Below, one piece after another: positions 38,208 to 46,626 of a stretch of DNA of 64,000 nt. The DNA is from Halopseudomonas yangmingensis (GTDB taxonomy: Bacteria > Pseudomonadota > Gammaproteobacteria > Pseudomonadales > Pseudomonadaceae). Below the pieces are notes generated by a model. It was given only the letters and a program-made list of their open reading frames with translations, did not search any database and was not told the origin of the DNA. The position numbers and the translations under genes are program-made. Within the stretch, counting starts at the first letter, position 1. Every line of letters begins with the position of its first letter. The DNA lies in contig NZ_FOUI01000001.1 of the NCBI RefSeq assembly GCF_900114825.1, positions 310,001-374,000 on the forward strand. The letters run 5' to 3'.

Positions 38208-39854
38208 TCAGGTCACGTGGTTGATGCGGTTGAACACGTTGAACTTGCCAGTCGGGGCGTACAGACCCTTGACTCGCGCCTTCTCCTTCAGTGTCTTGGC
38301 ATCAAAGATGATCATCTCGCCGTTCGGCGCCAGGCTGTCACCACGGTTCCAGACGGAAGCCCATACTTCGGTGCCGTCATGGTTGAACTCGAAGTGAGTG
38401 GCTACCTGACCCTTGGTTTCGGTCAGACGGATAGTCTTGACGATTTCGCGGGTCTTCTTGTCGATGACCTTGACCGACTGCTGTACTTCAGGCTCCGGGT
38501 GCAGAGTCTGGTCGATCCATACGTAGTCGCTCTTCGGGTGGGTACGGATGAACAGACCCGGGCCGTCAGTTTCAACTTCGTAGCAGATCTTCCAGGCATG
38601 ATCCTTGTTGCCTGCCGGATCGTTACCCCAGGCAGTCATCTTGCCAACACCCAGGTGCGGGGTGCCGCCTACCGGACCACAGGTCGGGTCGATCCAGTTG
38701 GCGCCCGGGCCCGGGTGCGGACGCAGGTCGGTGTCGATGATGGCTTCGAGCTTGCGGGTATTGGCATCGATCACCACCATCTGGTTGGAGCCGTTGGCAG
38801 CGATCTGGAAGTAGCGACCGGTCGGATCGAAGAAACCGTCGTGCAGGAACTTGGCGTTGTCGATCATCTCGATGCGCAGGTTGTCGATATCCGAGTAGTC
38901 AACCTGCCAGGTCTGGCCCAGCTCCTTGATGTTGACCAGCCAGGTCGGTGCGTGCGGGGTGTCGTAGATGGCTGCGACACGGGCTTCGTTGACGTATTCG
39001 CCGTCGACGTTAACACCGCGGGCGGAAACCACTTTCAGCGGCTCCATGGTGTGGGCGTCAAGGATAGCGAAGTGCGGCGGCCAGTAACCGCCACCGATGA
39101 CGTACTTGCCGTCGCCGGAAACAGCTACGTCACGTGCGTCATAAGCAACCTGCACTTCGGAGACCAGCATCTTGTCCGGAGTCTGCCACAGGTCGATCTT
39201 GGTCATCTTGCCGTCGCGGCCCATGGTGTACCAGAAGCGGCCGACTTCTTCGGGCTTCGGATGCTTGACGGCCTTGTTGTTTTCCACGCCCTTCATCACG
39301 TGTACGGCGTAACCGGTGGGGATACGTGCCACCAGTTCCTTCTTGTCACCGTCGATCACTGCAACCGAACCGTGGTCACGCTCGATCGTCAGGAAGAAGT
39401 TCTTCCAGTTGCGGCCGTGCATCGGCTTGGTCGGATACTGGTCGGCCGGTACGTGGGTCTTCAGGGTTTCCTTCATCTGGGCCAGGGACAGCTCCGGCGG
39501 TACCGGCGGTGTCATCTGGATGTAGGTTGCCAGCAGAGAAATATCTTCCGGCGAGTAGATCTTGTCGAAGTTGTTCATGCCGCCTTCGGTACCCAGCGCA
39601 ATAATACGCTCCAGGCGCTGCTGGCCGAGTTTCAGCATGTTTTCGGGTTCGAGGTTGGAACCGGTGGCGCCTTTGCGCAGAACACCGTGACAGCCGGCAC
39701 ACTGCTGGAAGTACAGCAGGGTGGCGCGGTCGAACTGCTCTTTTTCAAGAGTTGGCTGGGAAGCGATTGCTGCTGTGCTGCTGGCAGCCATGCCGCCGAC
39801 CAGCATAGCTGCCAGCAACGGGCTGTGGCTTTTGCGAAGCGTGGGTGTGTGCAT
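38208..39854 (-). CDS. nirS: Cytochrome cd1 nitrite reductase NirS
   Basis: NirS reduces nitrite to nitric oxide in the periplasm. With the start at 39854 (AAGGAG upstream) the protein has 548 residues. A Sec signal ends near residue 31. The cytochrome c domain has CAGCH at 52-56 and the rest is an eight-bladed d1-heme propeller. Recognisable propeller segments are VIGGGYWPPHFAILD, YDTPHAPTWLVNIKELGQTWQVDYSD and HPGPGANWIDPTCGPVGGTPHLGVG, the last two bearing candidate distal histidines. It is first in a four-gene cytochrome operon under an ANR/DNR-like box. Heme d1 synthesis genes (nirFDLGHJE) are not in this window. Confidence 0.97.
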   Translation of the reverse strand: MHTPTLRKSHSPLLAAMLVGGMAASSTAAIASQPTLEKEQFDRATLLYFQQCAGCHGVLRKGATGSNLEPENMLKLGQQRLERIIALGTEGGMNNFDKIYSPEDISLLATYIQMTPPVPPELSLAQMKETLKTHVPADQYPTKPMHGRNWKNFFLTIERDHGSVAVIDGDKKELVARIPTGYAVHVMKGVENNKAVKHPKPEEVGRFWYTMGRDGKMTKIDLWQTPDKMLVSEVQVAYDARDVAVSGDGKYVIGGGYWPPHFAILDAHTMEPLKVVSARGVNVDGEYVNEARVAAIYDTPHAPTWLVNIKELGQTWQVDYSDIDNLRIEMIDNAKFLHDGFFDPTGRYFQIAANGSNQMVVIDANTRKLEAIIDTDLRPHPGPGANWIDPTCGPVGGTPHLGVGKMTAWGNDPAGNKDHAWKICYEVETDGPGLFIRTHPKSDYVWIDQTLHPEPEVQQSVKVIDKKTREIVKTIRLTETKGQVATHFEFNHDGTEVWASVWNRGDSLAPNGEMIIFDAKTLKEKARVKGLYAPTGKFNVFNRINHVT

Positions 39855-39930
39855 TGTGGGTTCTCCTTGCAGGCTTTTTGCCGTTTGTGTTGACACGCTT
39901 GCAATTTGTTACTTTTTGGAGAGTCCCGCT

Positions 39931-39944
39931 TTAACACAGATCAA
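39931..39944 (-). promoter_or_regulatory. ANR/DNR (FNR-type) box upstream of nirS
   Basis: On the minus strand the sequence is TTGAT-CTGT-GTTAA, one perfect FNR half-site and a 3/5 second half, centred about 83 bases before the nirS ATG. That distance allows a -41.5 type activator site. FNR-family regulators (ANR, DNR) control nirS in pseudomonads; the match here is by eye. Confidence 0.6.
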
Positions 39945-40018
39945 GAAATGTGACGTTTCCGGCTTTTTTTGGTGCGGCAGATTGGCACATGTCGATTACC
40001 CGTTGCAGGTAGAAAGGC

Positions 40019-40043
40019 TTGCCTATATAGGGGTATATGGCAA
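40019..40043. repeat. Imperfect AT-rich dyad between nirS and the C39 peptidase gene
   Basis: TTGCC(T)ATATA (40019-40029) faces TATATGGCAA (40034-40043) around GGGG; the arms match apart from one bulged T. It is about 165 bases upstream of nirS and just past the end of the upstream gene on the same strand. Possible operator; no T-run, so not a typical terminator. Confidence 0.35.
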
Positions 40044-40070
40044 TAGCCTTCGTGCAATTGAGTGTTTCTG

Positions 40071-41021
40071 TCAGGGCAACAAAGGCTGATAAGGCGTGTG
40101 GCATGCTTGCAAATCAATATGTTGCAGCAAGTTTACGGCATCTGGCTGGCTGGCCAGATTTGCCTGTTGCGGACAGCCCATGGCTGTGAATGCCGCGATC
40201 AGGTTGTGCCTGGCTTGCTGCAGGTCAGGGAACTGTCGCAGGGCTTCCAGGTAAGCCTCAATTGCGGCTTGCTGCAGACCCAGTTGCCAGGCGCTGTTGG
40301 CGGCACCGAACCAGCCAGCGGGCTGCTCCGGCCATTGCTCAATAGCGCGCTGGTAGGCGCTACGAGCGGCAGCCGGCTGTCCGCTCAACTCCAGATCGCT
40401 GGCGGCACGCAGCCATGGCAGGGCTTCGGCGTTGGCCGGCAATTGCTCCGGCGGCATCAGCACGCGGGCCCAGTTGTCGGCGCGTTGCCAACTGCGCAGG
40501 AACAGGCGTAGCGGTTCGCGGCGTTCGGCTTCCAGGCCGCTGTGCAGGATGATCTGCTGGCGCGGCAGGTCGTAACCGATGGCCACCGCGTAGTGCCACT
40601 GCGGCCACCAGTTAAAGCCAAGGTTCTGCATCACCAATACCGGATTGCCGGCCTGCAATTCCAGCAGCAGTGATTCCGCTCGGGGTGCCAGCGGATACAC
40701 CAGAAGCCCCTGTTCTCGGGCGGCGGCAACCATTTCCAGTTGCAGGCTGCCACGCCGCTCGGGCAGCCAGACCCGTTCGGTCAGTTGCTCAGGGGTAATT
40801 TCAATGCCGCGCTGGTTGAGCAGCATGGCCAGGGCTGCCGGGCCGCACTGGTAATCGTCCTGGGCATGGAAAGGCACATCGGTGAGCAGAGTACGGGAGG
40901 GTAGTGCGGGGTCATGCATCAAGGCTGTCTGTGGCTGGACGGCACAACCGCTCAGCCATAACAGCCAGGCCAACAGCAGAACCGGCCGCCATTGTACGGC
41001 GGCTGGTATTGCCCATGTCAT
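40071..41021 (-). CDS. C39-like cysteine peptidase lipoprotein with TPR repeats (PA2778 family)
   Basis: The 316-residue protein has a lipoprotein signal (lipobox LSGC, Cys26). A papain-like C39-type domain (about 40-185) follows, with the catalytic Cys in DDYQCGPAALAML and His in WHYAVAIGYD. The C-terminal TPR-like region covers about 200-300. C39 domains usually cleave double-glycine leaders inside ABC exporters; here the domain is on a separate envelope lipoprotein. The ATG overlaps the stop of the upstream PA2779-like gene (TGATG), so the two are coupled. This matches the PA2778 family. No function is established; processing or quality control of an envelope peptide is a guess. Confidence 0.85.
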   Translation of the reverse strand: MTWAIPAAVQWRPVLLLAWLLWLSGCAVQPQTALMHDPALPSRTLLTDVPFHAQDDYQCGPAALAMLLNQRGIEITPEQLTERVWLPERRGSLQLEMVAAAREQGLLVYPLAPRAESLLLELQAGNPVLVMQNLGFNWWPQWHYAVAIGYDLPRQQIILHSGLEAERREPLRLFLRSWQRADNWARVLMPPEQLPANAEALPWLRAASDLELSGQPAAARSAYQRAIEQWPEQPAGWFGAANSAWQLGLQQAAIEAYLEALRQFPDLQQARHNLIAAFTAMGCPQQANLASQPDAVNLLQHIDLQACHTPYQPLLP

Positions 41022-41422
41022 CAGCGAACGCAGTTGACGAAGCTATAGATATTGGTGGCGCACAGCATGTCAGTAACGATGAAGACCAGCAGGAACAGCA
41101 CAATCACACCAACCACGCCGGCACCGGCCGGGGCCTTTTCCAGTTCGGCATTGAATTGCGCCAGCTCTGCCGGGGTCAGGCTATTGATGCGCTGCTCGAC
41201 CTGCTCGGCGGTCACGCCCATAGCCTGCAGGCGCTCACGCACCTGATCATCCTCCAGCATCGCCTGCAGATCCTGACGATCCATCTGTACCTGCTGTTCG
41301 GCAATCAGTTCATGGGTACCGATCATCCCGGCTTGGGCCTGAATGCTGGCCAGACTGGTGATCAGGAACAGCGCGGTCATCAGAATCGACAGGCTCTTGC
41401 GCAAGGTGCGGATCATTTCCAT
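41021..41422 (-). CDS. Small membrane protein of the PA2779 family
   Basis: The 133-residue protein has an N-terminal hydrophobic segment (about 10-30, likely signal or anchor), a central helical region (about 35-90) with LTPAELAQFNAELEKAP, then a Gly-Val-rich turn and a C-terminal membrane helix (about 98-120, GVVGVIVLFLLVFIVTD). It ends CATNIYSFVNCVR with two Cys. It is upstream of and overlaps the C39-like peptidase gene. It matches the uncharacterised PA2779 family, always recalled beside PA2778. Whether it is substrate, anchor or partner of the peptidase is unknown. GGAG stands 8 bases before the ATG. Confidence 0.82.
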   Translation of the reverse strand: MEMIRTLRKSLSILMTALFLITSLASIQAQAGMIGTHELIAEQQVQMDRQDLQAMLEDDQVRERLQAMGVTAEQVEQRINSLTPAELAQFNAELEKAPAGAGVVGVIVLFLLVFIVTDMLCATNIYSFVNCVR

Positions 41423-41499
41423 GGTGGTTCTCCGTATTGTTGGTTTCGGCGCTAATTATAGCCAGAAAATGCGTCAGGGTCTGCGCTGGCAACTTGCCG

Positions 41500-42780
41500 T
41501 CAAATGCCCAGCCGGTCGCGCAGGCTGTAATACAGCGCACCCAGCGCCGAGAACGGTACCTGCAGCAGGCGGCCGCCGGGGAACGGGTAGTGCGGCAGGG
41601 CGGCAAAGGCGTCAAAACGTTCGGCCTGGCCGCGCAGCGCCTCGGCCAGCACCTTGCCGGCCAGGTGGGTGTAGGTCACGCCATGCCCGCTGCAGCCCTG
41701 GGAATAGTAGATGTTGTCGCCGATACGGCCGACCTGCGGCAGCCGCGACAGGGTCAGCAGGAAATTGCCGGTCCAGGCATAGTCAATCTTCACATCGGCC
41801 AGTTGCGGGAAGGTCTTCAGCAGCTTGGGCCGTACCAGCGCCTCGACATTGGCCGGATCGCGCGCACCATAGACCACGCCGCCGCCGTAGATCAGTCGGC
41901 GGTCGGCGGACAGCCGGTAATAATCGAGCAGGTAGTTGCAGTCCTCGACGCAGTCATCCTCCGGCAGCAGGCTGCGCGCCAGTTCCTCATCCAGCGGTGC
42001 GGTGGTGATCACCTGGGTGCCACAGGGCATAGATTTGGCCGCCAGTTGCGGTATCAGTCCACCCAGATAGGCATTTCCGGCCACTACCACAAAGCGCGCG
42101 CGCACCTGGCCCTGGGCGGTGTGGACCAGTGGCCGCTCGCCCGGTTCGACGCGGATGACCGCTGAGTGCTCATGGATCACCCCGCCCAGCGATTCAACGG
42201 CAGCCGCCTCACCCAGCACCAGATTGAGCGGATGAATATGCCCGCCCTGACGATCCAGCATGCCACCGACATAGCGCTGGCTGTCGACCCGCTGGCGGAT
42301 ATCTGTGCCATCCAGCATCTCCAGGTGGTTGTAGCCGTAGCGTTCCCACAGTGCCTTCTGCGCTTGCAGGTGCTGCATTTGTTTGGCATTCAGCGCAGCA
42401 AAGATGCCGCCATCCTTCAAGTCGCACTGGATGCCATAGCGCTGCACCCGATCGCGGATGATGCGCCCACCCTCGAAGGCCATCTCGCCGAGCAGGCGTG
42501 CCTGTGGTGCCGGCAGGGTGCGTTCGATCACATCAATGTCGCGGCTGTAGCTGTTGACGATCTGCCCGCCATTGCGCCCGGAGGCGCCAAAACCGACCTT
42601 GACCGCCTCCAGCACGCGCACACTGAAACCCTGTTCCAGCAGAAACAGCGCGGTGGAGATACCGGTGTAGCCGGCACCGATCACACAGACATCAGCCTCC
42701 ACCAGCCCCTGCAATGGCGGGCGCTGAGGGGTCGGATTGGCCGAGGCGGCGTAATAGGAACCCGTGTGGTCGGTGAGCAT
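41500..42780 (-). CDS. FAD-dependent oxidoreductase, PuuB/PauB (gamma-glutamylputrescine oxidase) type
   Basis: The 426-residue flavoenzyme has a dinucleotide-binding motif VCVIGAGYTGIS near residue 32, the DAO-family fold, and GASGRNGGQIVNSYS near residue 65, typical of PuuB-like amine oxidases. PYYSQGCSGHGVTYTH-like sequence near residue 373 (YYSQGCSGHG) is the second FAD region. It corresponds in position to PA2776 (PauB3), beside PA2778/2779. A role in polyamine catabolism is inferred from family; related enzymes act on other amino acids. The ATG has AGGAG 7 bases upstream. It forms a separate transcription unit on the same strand as the peptidase pair. Confidence 0.85.
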   Translation of the reverse strand: MLTDHTGSYYAASANPTPQRPPLQGLVEADVCVIGAGYTGISTALFLLEQGFSVRVLEAVKVGFGASGRNGGQIVNSYSRDIDVIERTLPAPQARLLGEMAFEGGRIIRDRVQRYGIQCDLKDGGIFAALNAKQMQHLQAQKALWERYGYNHLEMLDGTDIRQRVDSQRYVGGMLDRQGGHIHPLNLVLGEAAAVESLGGVIHEHSAVIRVEPGERPLVHTAQGQVRARFVVVAGNAYLGGLIPQLAAKSMPCGTQVITTAPLDEELARSLLPEDDCVEDCNYLLDYYRLSADRRLIYGGGVVYGARDPANVEALVRPKLLKTFPQLADVKIDYAWTGNFLLTLSRLPQVGRIGDNIYYSQGCSGHGVTYTHLAGKVLAEALRGQAERFDAFAALPHYPFPGGRLLQVPFSALGALYYSLRDRLGI

Positions 42781-42983
42781 GGCGCACTCCTGTCAGTTCG
42801 GATTTGTTTGATATTTTTTACAAATAAGGCCTGATGCTAGCGCTGTAGAGGTGTTATTGCCAGTAGGTGGGCAGAAAAATGTACATTTGGTAGGTGTGAC
42901 GAGTGCCCGTATTACGCAGCCGTCATTGCATGCCCGCAGGGCCGAAGCAATCCAGGCGCCGCCATGGCAGGCGCAAGGGAAGG

Positions 42984-44519
42984 TTACTTGCGCTGAATCG
43001 GCAAGCCACGGGTCAGCAGCACGCAGACGGTGGACAGCAGCAGCATCACACCGATCAGGCTGAAGGCATCATTGAAGGCCATGATCCGCGCCTGCTGCTC
43101 GACCTGCTGCATCAGCAGCTGCAGCGCCGCCTGCGGGTCGCCAAGCTGTTGGGTCAGCAGTTGCAGCCGCTCAATCACCTCCGGACGCTCCGGGCTGACG
43201 TGCTCGCGCAGCATCTCGTAATGCCGGCTGCTGCGGCTGTCGAGGATGGTTGCCAGTGCGGCAATGCCAATCGCACCGCCGAGGTTGCGGATGATGTTGT
43301 ACAGGCTGGACGCCGAGCCGGCCTGCGACGGCGGAATCATCGCGGTGGCGAGGATCGACAGCGGCACCAGAATCATCGGCTGGCCAAACGAGCGGAAGAT
43401 CTGGATCGCAATGAACTGGGGTCCGGCAAAGTCGAGATCCAGTTGTGCGCTGTACAGGCTGGCGCTGCCGAACAGTACAAAGCCGGCGGCGCAGATCAGC
43501 CGGGCATCAATAAAGCGCATTAGCACAGGCACCAGCGGGATCAGCAGCAACTGCGGCAGGCCCAGCCACATGAACACCTCGCCGATCTGCAGCGCGTTGT
43601 ACTGCTGGATCTGCGCCAGATACACCGGCAACACAAACACCGTGCCATACAGCCCGACCCCCAGCCCGACATTGGCCAGGCTGCCAAGCAGGAAGTTGCG
43701 CTCGCCAAGCAGGCGCAGGTTGATCAGATGGTTGTCGCGTGACAGCTGCAGAATGATAAACAGCCCCAGACTGACAAACGCCAGCGAGCCGAGCCAGATC
43801 ATCAGTGGTGAATCCAGCCAGTCCAGCCGGTTGCCTTCCTCCAGGAACACCTGTAGGCAGCCAAGCCCGATGGCCATGCTGACAATCCCGGCATAGTCGC
43901 CCTTCTTCAGCAGCTCCCAGCGCGGCGCCTGGGGTGCCAGGCCATACATCAGGCCGGCGATCATCAGCGCGCCGGGCAGCACGTTGATGTAGAAAATGTA
44001 TTCCCAGCCGAAGCTTTCGGTCAGCCAGCCGCCCAGGGTCGGGCCAATCGACGGGGCAAAGGTGGCGGTGATGGCGAACAGCGCCATGCCCTTGGGGCGC
44101 ACCTCCAGCGGCAGCTTGGTTAGTACCAGGGAGAAGGCGAAGGGAATCAGCGCGCCGCCGGCCAAGCCCTGCAGCACGCGGAAGATGATCATGCTTTGCA
44201 GGTCCCAGGCCAGCGAGCAGAGCAGTGAGGCAATCACGAACACCACCGAGATGATGACTGCAAAGCGCCGTGGCGACAGCACCATGCACAGCCAGGCGGC
44301 CAGCGGGATGATGATGATCTCGGCGACCAGATAGGAGGTGGAAATCCACGAGCCCTCCTCGATGGTCGCCGACAGTGCGCCCTGGATATCCTTCAGCGAG
44401 GCGTTGACGATCTGGATGTCCAGAATCGCCATAAAGGCACCGAGAATGGCGCTGAGAATGGCAATCCAGTCGCGCCGGGTAGGTGGCGGAATGGCTGGCT
44501 CGCGGTAGGTCTCAGTCAC
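42984..44519 (-). CDS. MFS efflux transporter, DHA2 (EmrB) family
   Basis: The 511-residue protein has 14 predicted membrane helices and DHA2 signatures: DIQIVNASLKDIQGALSAT near residue 35 (motif D1) and GPTLGGWLTESFGWEYIFYINVLPG near residue 150 (motif C, antiporter). It starts with GTG, overlapping the adaptor gene by 8 bases. With that adaptor it forms an EmrAB-type pump that needs an outer-membrane channel supplied from elsewhere. Substrates are probably hydrophobic toxicants or acids. A LysR gene, broken by a stop, lies divergent upstream and was presumably the regulator. Confidence 0.9.
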   Translation of the reverse strand: MTETYREPAIPPPTRRDWIAILSAILGAFMAILDIQIVNASLKDIQGALSATIEEGSWISTSYLVAEIIIIPLAAWLCMVLSPRRFAVIISVVFVIASLLCSLAWDLQSMIIFRVLQGLAGGALIPFAFSLVLTKLPLEVRPKGMALFAITATFAPSIGPTLGGWLTESFGWEYIFYINVLPGALMIAGLMYGLAPQAPRWELLKKGDYAGIVSMAIGLGCLQVFLEEGNRLDWLDSPLMIWLGSLAFVSLGLFIILQLSRDNHLINLRLLGERNFLLGSLANVGLGVGLYGTVFVLPVYLAQIQQYNALQIGEVFMWLGLPQLLLIPLVPVLMRFIDARLICAAGFVLFGSASLYSAQLDLDFAGPQFIAIQIFRSFGQPMILVPLSILATAMIPPSQAGSASSLYNIIRNLGGAIGIAALATILDSRSSRHYEMLREHVSPERPEVIERLQLLTQQLGDPQAALQLLMQQVEQQARIMAFNDAFSLIGVMLLLSTVCVLLTRGLPIQRK

Positions 44520-45543
44520 GCAGGTCGACCCGCACCTGCACCGACAGCCCAGGGCGGATCAACGGCCGCAAGGGATGCTGCGGGTCGATCAGGATCTTCA
44601 CCGGCAGGCGCTGCACCACCTTGGTGAAGTTGCCGGTGGCATTATCCGGCGGCAGCAGGCTGAACTGCGCACCGGTGGCCGGGAACAGGCTGTCGATCAC
44701 GCCGTCGACCGGCTCGCCGGGGAAGGCATCAAATTGCAAGCGTACCCGCTGGCCGGGATGCAGCCGGCGGATCTGGGTTTCCTTGAAATTCGCCTGCACC
44801 CACAGCTGCTGCTCCGGGACCAGCGCCAGCAGTTGCTGGCCAACCTGCACCTGCTGACCCACTCGCACACTGCGCTGGCCGATGCGACCGGCGACTGCCG
44901 CGCGTATCTCGCTGCGTTCAATGGCCAGCTCGGCGCGCTCGATCTCGGCGCGGGCCGCAGTCTCCAGGGCAGCCAGGCGCTGCAGTTCGGCCTGCAGGCC
45001 GTTGTTGTCCAGTTCACGGGTGCGCAGTTCAGCCTCGGCGGCACGCAGGCGGGCGCGCACCACCTGTTGCTGGGCCTGCAGGTGGCTGAGCTGTTCCTCG
45101 GAGGCATAACCGGACTGGCGCAGCGGTGTCAGGCGCGCGAGATCGCGCTGCAGGCGTTGCAGCTCGGCCTGCTGCGCATCAATCTCGGCACGCGCCGCTG
45201 CCAGCCGGCTGTCCTGCTGGGCCAGTCGTGCGCGTACCTGCTGCTGCTCGGCCAGCCGGGTCTGCAGACTGGCCTCGGCCAGCTGCCGGGCCAGGCGAAA
45301 GTCGCGGTCATCCAGTCGCACCAGCAACTGCCCGGCCTCAACCAGCTGGTTGTCATCCACCAGCACCTCCATCACCTGGGCCGCCAGCTGACTGCCGACC
45401 CGGCTGATTTCCGCATGCACATAGGCATTGCTGGTGCTCTGGTAATGGCGTCCGATCAGCCACCAGTGGGCAGTGAAGCTGGCAACGGCAAGCGCACACA
45501 CAAGCAAAAACAGAAATAGGCGAAGTCGGGTGCGGGAAGCCAT
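44512..45543 (-). CDS. HlyD/EmrA-type membrane fusion protein
   Basis: The 343-residue protein has an N-terminal membrane anchor (about 8-28), a barrel-sandwich lipoyl half near 40-75 (TSNAYVHAEISRVGSQLAAQVMEVLVDDNQLV), a long coiled-coil hairpin (about 80-210), a second lipoyl half (GRIGQRSVRVGQQVQVGQQLLALV) and a beta-barrel. This is the EmrA plan, partner of the DHA2 transporter that overlaps its 3' end. The gene is first in the operon and divergent from the LysR gene with 104 bases between the starts. Confidence 0.92.
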   Translation of the reverse strand: MASRTRLRLFLFLLVCALAVASFTAHWWLIGRHYQSTSNAYVHAEISRVGSQLAAQVMEVLVDDNQLVEAGQLLVRLDDRDFRLARQLAEASLQTRLAEQQQVRARLAQQDSRLAAARAEIDAQQAELQRLQRDLARLTPLRQSGYASEEQLSHLQAQQQVVRARLRAAEAELRTRELDNNGLQAELQRLAALETAARAEIERAELAIERSEIRAAVAGRIGQRSVRVGQQVQVGQQLLALVPEQQLWVQANFKETQIRRLHPGQRVRLQFDAFPGEPVDGVIDSLFPATGAQFSLLPPDNATGNFTKVVQRLPVKILIDPQHPLRPLIRPGLSVQVRVDLRD

Positions 45544-45647
45544 GAGTTTTTCCGTTTTTCTGATTGTCCGGGCACTCTAGCACTGTTGCCGGATCTGCCG
45601 GAGGCGCTAGAATCGCCACACTTTGTTGCATCGAAGGAACAGTTGGC

Positions 45648-46562
45648 ATGGGATTGGATGACGCTCTGATCTTTACCCGGGTGGTTGAACAACACAGTTT
45701 CACCAGTGCCGCAGTGACGCTTGGCATGCAGAAATCCACTGTAAGCCGCCGTATTGCACAGCTCGAGGAGCGGCTGGGGGTACGCCTGCTCAACCGCACT
45801 ACGCGCAAGCTGAGGCTTACTGAAGTAGGTCAGGCCTACTATGAACGCTGCCGGCAGATCATGTAGGAGTTCGCCGAGGCTGAAGAGGCGATCATGCATT
45901 TGCAGAGCGAACCGATCGGGTTGCTGCGGATCAGCTCGCCAATCGAGTTCGGTCAACTGTTCCTTGGTGCCGCCGTCGGTGAGTTTATGCGCTGCTATCC
46001 GGCAATCCAGGTGGATATCGAGCTGACTACCCGGCTGGTCGATCCGGTGGAAGAGGGCTTTGACGTGGTGATCCACCGTGGTCGCCCGCAGGACTCCAGT
46101 CTGGTGGCGCGCAGCATGGTATCCACTCCATGCCGGCTGTATGCCAGCCCGGACTATGTTGCACGGCATGGAGCACCGCGAACACCGGCTGACTTGTCCG
46201 CGCACCGCTGCATCCATACCAGCGTGGAGCCGCTGCGCAAGTGGCAGTTTCTTGACCCTGATACCAGCGTATCCATCACGCCGGTGCTCACGGTCAATAA
46301 CATTACCTTTGCCCGCGAGGCAGCGTTACAGGGCGCTGGCATTATCAATGTGCCGGAGTTCATCGCCGAGCCGCTGGTCGAAGAAGGGCAGCTGGTTCGC
46401 ATTCTTGAGGATTGTCGGCTACCCACGGCCGAGCTCTATGCGCTCTATCCCTCGCGTCGTTTCCAGTCGATGAAGGTCAAGGCCTTTATCGATTTCATGA
46501 TCGCCCGTCTTGAGCAGCAGATGCAGGCGCGCGCACTGGAGGATGACGGGCTGGCGCGGTAA
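45648..46562 (+). pseudogene. LysR-type transcriptional regulator interrupted by an in-frame TAG
   Basis: The frame from 45648 to 46562 is a complete LysR protein of about 304 codons. The N-terminal winged helix-turn-helix (about 1-60, FTSAAVTLGMQKSTVSRRIAQLEERLGVRLLNRTTR) is followed by the effector domain with LLRISSPIEFGQLFLG. A TAG at 45864-45866 (codon 73) ends translation right after the DNA-binding region, in the linker helix; a CAG-to-TAG change would explain it. The frame is unbroken on both sides. The truncated product would hold only the DNA-binding domain. It is divergent from the EmrAB-type genes, so that operon's control may be altered. Sequencing error or read-through are alternatives. 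Confidence 0.85.
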
Positions 46563-46626
46563 GATTTCACCCCGTAATTACAGGCCGGAGCAGTTGTGCT
46601 CCGGTCGGACCAGATCGAGAGACTCC

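Noticed and set aside
38121-39893. Long open frame of 590 codons antisense to nirS
   Set aside because: It mirrors the nirS codon pattern in high-GC DNA, has no recognisable motif, and nirS on the other strand is unmistakable.
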